DNA from: Prostheceraeus crozeri | Taxonomy: Eukaryota > Platyhelminthes > Polycladida > Euryleptidae | NCBI GenBank assembly: GCA_907163375.1 | Contig: CAJQUW010016138.1 | Span: 351,001 to 415,000, forward strand | Reading direction: 5' to 3' | DNA: 64,000 nt | Shown: positions 62,629 through 64,000 of the stretch, in pieces | How positions within the stretch are numbered: position 1 is the stretch's first letter | How the letters are laid out: every line of letters starts with the position of its first letter | Position numbers and translations under genes: made by a program | The notes under the pieces: generated by a model | The model's input: the letters and a program-made list of their open reading frames with translations, nothing else | What the model was told of the DNA's origin: nothing | The model's database searches: none

Positions 62629-64000
62629 TGATTTTAATTCTGTGAATAAAATTATGGAAGAAAAACAACTTCCTCCAATAAATAAATTTAAATCAACATT
62701 AAAACAATCACAATTATCTGAAGAAGACTATGCAGAAGCTGAAAAAAATTGGAGAGAGTTAAATTGTAAAACAATGTATGATTATACAATGAAATATCTA
62801 CAGATAGATGTATTAATACTAGCTGATCTTTTTGAAAACTTTCGTGATATGTGTTTAGAATATTACGGAATAGATCCATGTTATTGTTATTCTACACCAG
62901 GTTTAACATGGCTAGCAGGATTAAAACATACTGGTGTTAAACTTAAACATTATAAAGAAAATACATATGATAAATTATTATTTTTTGAATCTGGAATTAG
63001 AGGTGGAGTTTCATCAGTTTTAGGTAATAGATATGTTAAATGTTATAATAAGAAAGTAAATCCACAAGAATATGGAATAATGAAACCTTTATCTCCAGAA
63101 GAAAAAGAAAAAATATTAGAAATTTTTCGAACGAAACGAGAAGGAGTAGAACGTGAAAATGCAATTGATGAATTCATGAGAGAAAACTATTTGTTATATT
63201 ATGATTTTAATAGCTTATATTCTTCTTGCATGATACAAGAATTACCAACAGGTGAAATGTCATGGTGTAATATTCTAGATTATCAAAAAACATATGATGG
63301 AAATTATAATCATGGTTATATATATGAAGTTGATTTAGTATACCCTGATGAAATAAAAGATAAAACAAAATATTATCCTTTCTGTCCAGAAAACAAAATT
63401 CCTAATATAGAAGATTTTTCAGATTATCAAAAATCTTTAATTCCTAAGAAATACAGACCAACAAAAAAACTTATGTTAACACAAAGCAATAAAGGAAAGT
63501 ATGTTGTTGAAGGAAGAATGCTAGATTGGTATTTAGATCATGGAATGATTCTCACCAAAATACATCGAAAACTATTTTATCAAAAATCTAGGTGGTTAAA
63601 AAATTATATAGAGTTCAATATTGAAAAACGTAAAATAGCTAAAAGAAATAAAGATGATTTTGGAAACGTGTTCTTCAAATTAATGAATAATGCATTTTAT
63701 GGTAAGACTTTAGAAAATGTGCGTAATAGACAAAATATTGAAATAGTTTATGATAAAGATAGGTTTCAAAATTTAACAAGGAAACCTACATATAAAAGAA
63801 CTACTAGATTTAGTGATGAACTATGTGCTGTACATTTACGTCGAATCAGCGTAAAACATGATAAGTTTAATTTTATTGGTTTCACTATATTAGAATTAGC
63901 TAAACTATTTATGTATAGATTTATATATGATTATTTAGCACCTGCTTATGGCAAAAACTATAAATTACACTTTACAGATACCGATTCTGTTTTCTTAGAA

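Larger units (their letters stand above)
47990..64000. mobile_element. E2: second Maverick/Polinton-like element, right end outside window
   Basis: Inverted relative to E1. It contains the same core genes in the same relative order from protease to gene X, the same non-coding block near its left end, and then a different polymerase (PolB2). The left boundary is uncertain. Most genes have single-base breaks, and the fibre-like gene is split by a G-rich tract. Confidence 0.8.
59913..64000 (+). pseudogene. polB: Large type-B DNA polymerase (PolB2) with zinc fingers and HNH-like insert; 3' partial
   Basis: Order: C2H2-like finger CVLCKKKLQTKRSYQSH (residue 8 on), a Polinton-type N-terminal domain with NIKNEDDYCFLWSIIAHL, a coiled coil (about 400-535), a second finger CLQCMTSFRTLEEMNRH, Exo I FTIYCDFEAY (about 61,760), then HNH/endonuclease VII-like CYYCGKGF ... 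KDHDHLNGLYRGAAHNSC (62,154-62,280), Exo II YNGSKYDFH, Exo III YLQIDVLILAD (about 62,800), motif A YYDFNSLYSS (about 63,200), motif B KLMNNAFYGKT and motif C FTDTDSVF at the window edge. An in-frame TAG at 61,866-61,868 touches a hairpin; a frameshift near 62,610-62,630 coincides with other hairpins. From 62,630 the frame is open to 64,000. Confidence 0.85.

Overview
The window looks like nuclear DNA of an invertebrate animal; no species can be named. It is packed with Maverick/Polinton-type virus-like elements, Penelope-like elements and CR1-like non-LTR retrotransposons. No rRNA, tRNA, CRISPR array or convincing host gene was seen.

Three virus-like elements dominate. E1 (1 to about 12,420, cut by the left edge) and E2 (about 47,990 to 64,000, cut by the right edge) are inverted copies of one AT-rich family. 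They share a core: gene X, a fibre-like coiled-coil protein, a small Gly/Ala-rich protein, a capsid-like protein of the family containing C. elegans F54H12.2, a second small hydrophobic protein, a phospholipase A2 domain joined to a DDE integrase, and an adenain-like protease on the opposite strand. By eye the core is close to 90% identical. The flanks differ. Beyond gene X, E1 carries one PolB convergent with X, while E2 carries an unrelated, larger PolB with zinc fingers and an HNH/endonuclease VII-like insert, in tandem with X. Beyond the protease, each carries tandem repeats plus a gene for a putative helix-turn-helix protein; repeats and protein are strongly diverged although the non-coding block upstream of the gene is about 80% conserved.

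E3 (13,195-27,789) is a decayed but apparently full-length Polinton with long terminal inverted repeats that begin AGTAGT. It holds a broken PolB, a possibly spliced zinc-finger gene, a frame-shifted TATA-binding-protein-like gene and several unknown minus-strand ORFs, two of them paralogous.

The rest (27.8-47.9 kb) is retrotransposon debris: a Penelope fragment, a near-complete CR1-like LINE, a second Penelope-like element split by a MITE-like insert, and a LINE split by another LINE.

The most unusual signals are: (1) short GC-rich hairpins with triplet-like loops scattered through and between E1/E2 genes, several in frame and present in only one copy; (2) the exchange of polymerase modules; (3) the repeat-plus-HTH end module that resembles an iteron replicon in layout; (4) a TBP-like gene in a Polinton. 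Many E1/E2 genes carry single-base breaks that differ between copies; these may be real decay or uncorrected assembly errors. A 2.9-kb, almost pure G/T tract inside E2 is probably artefactual.
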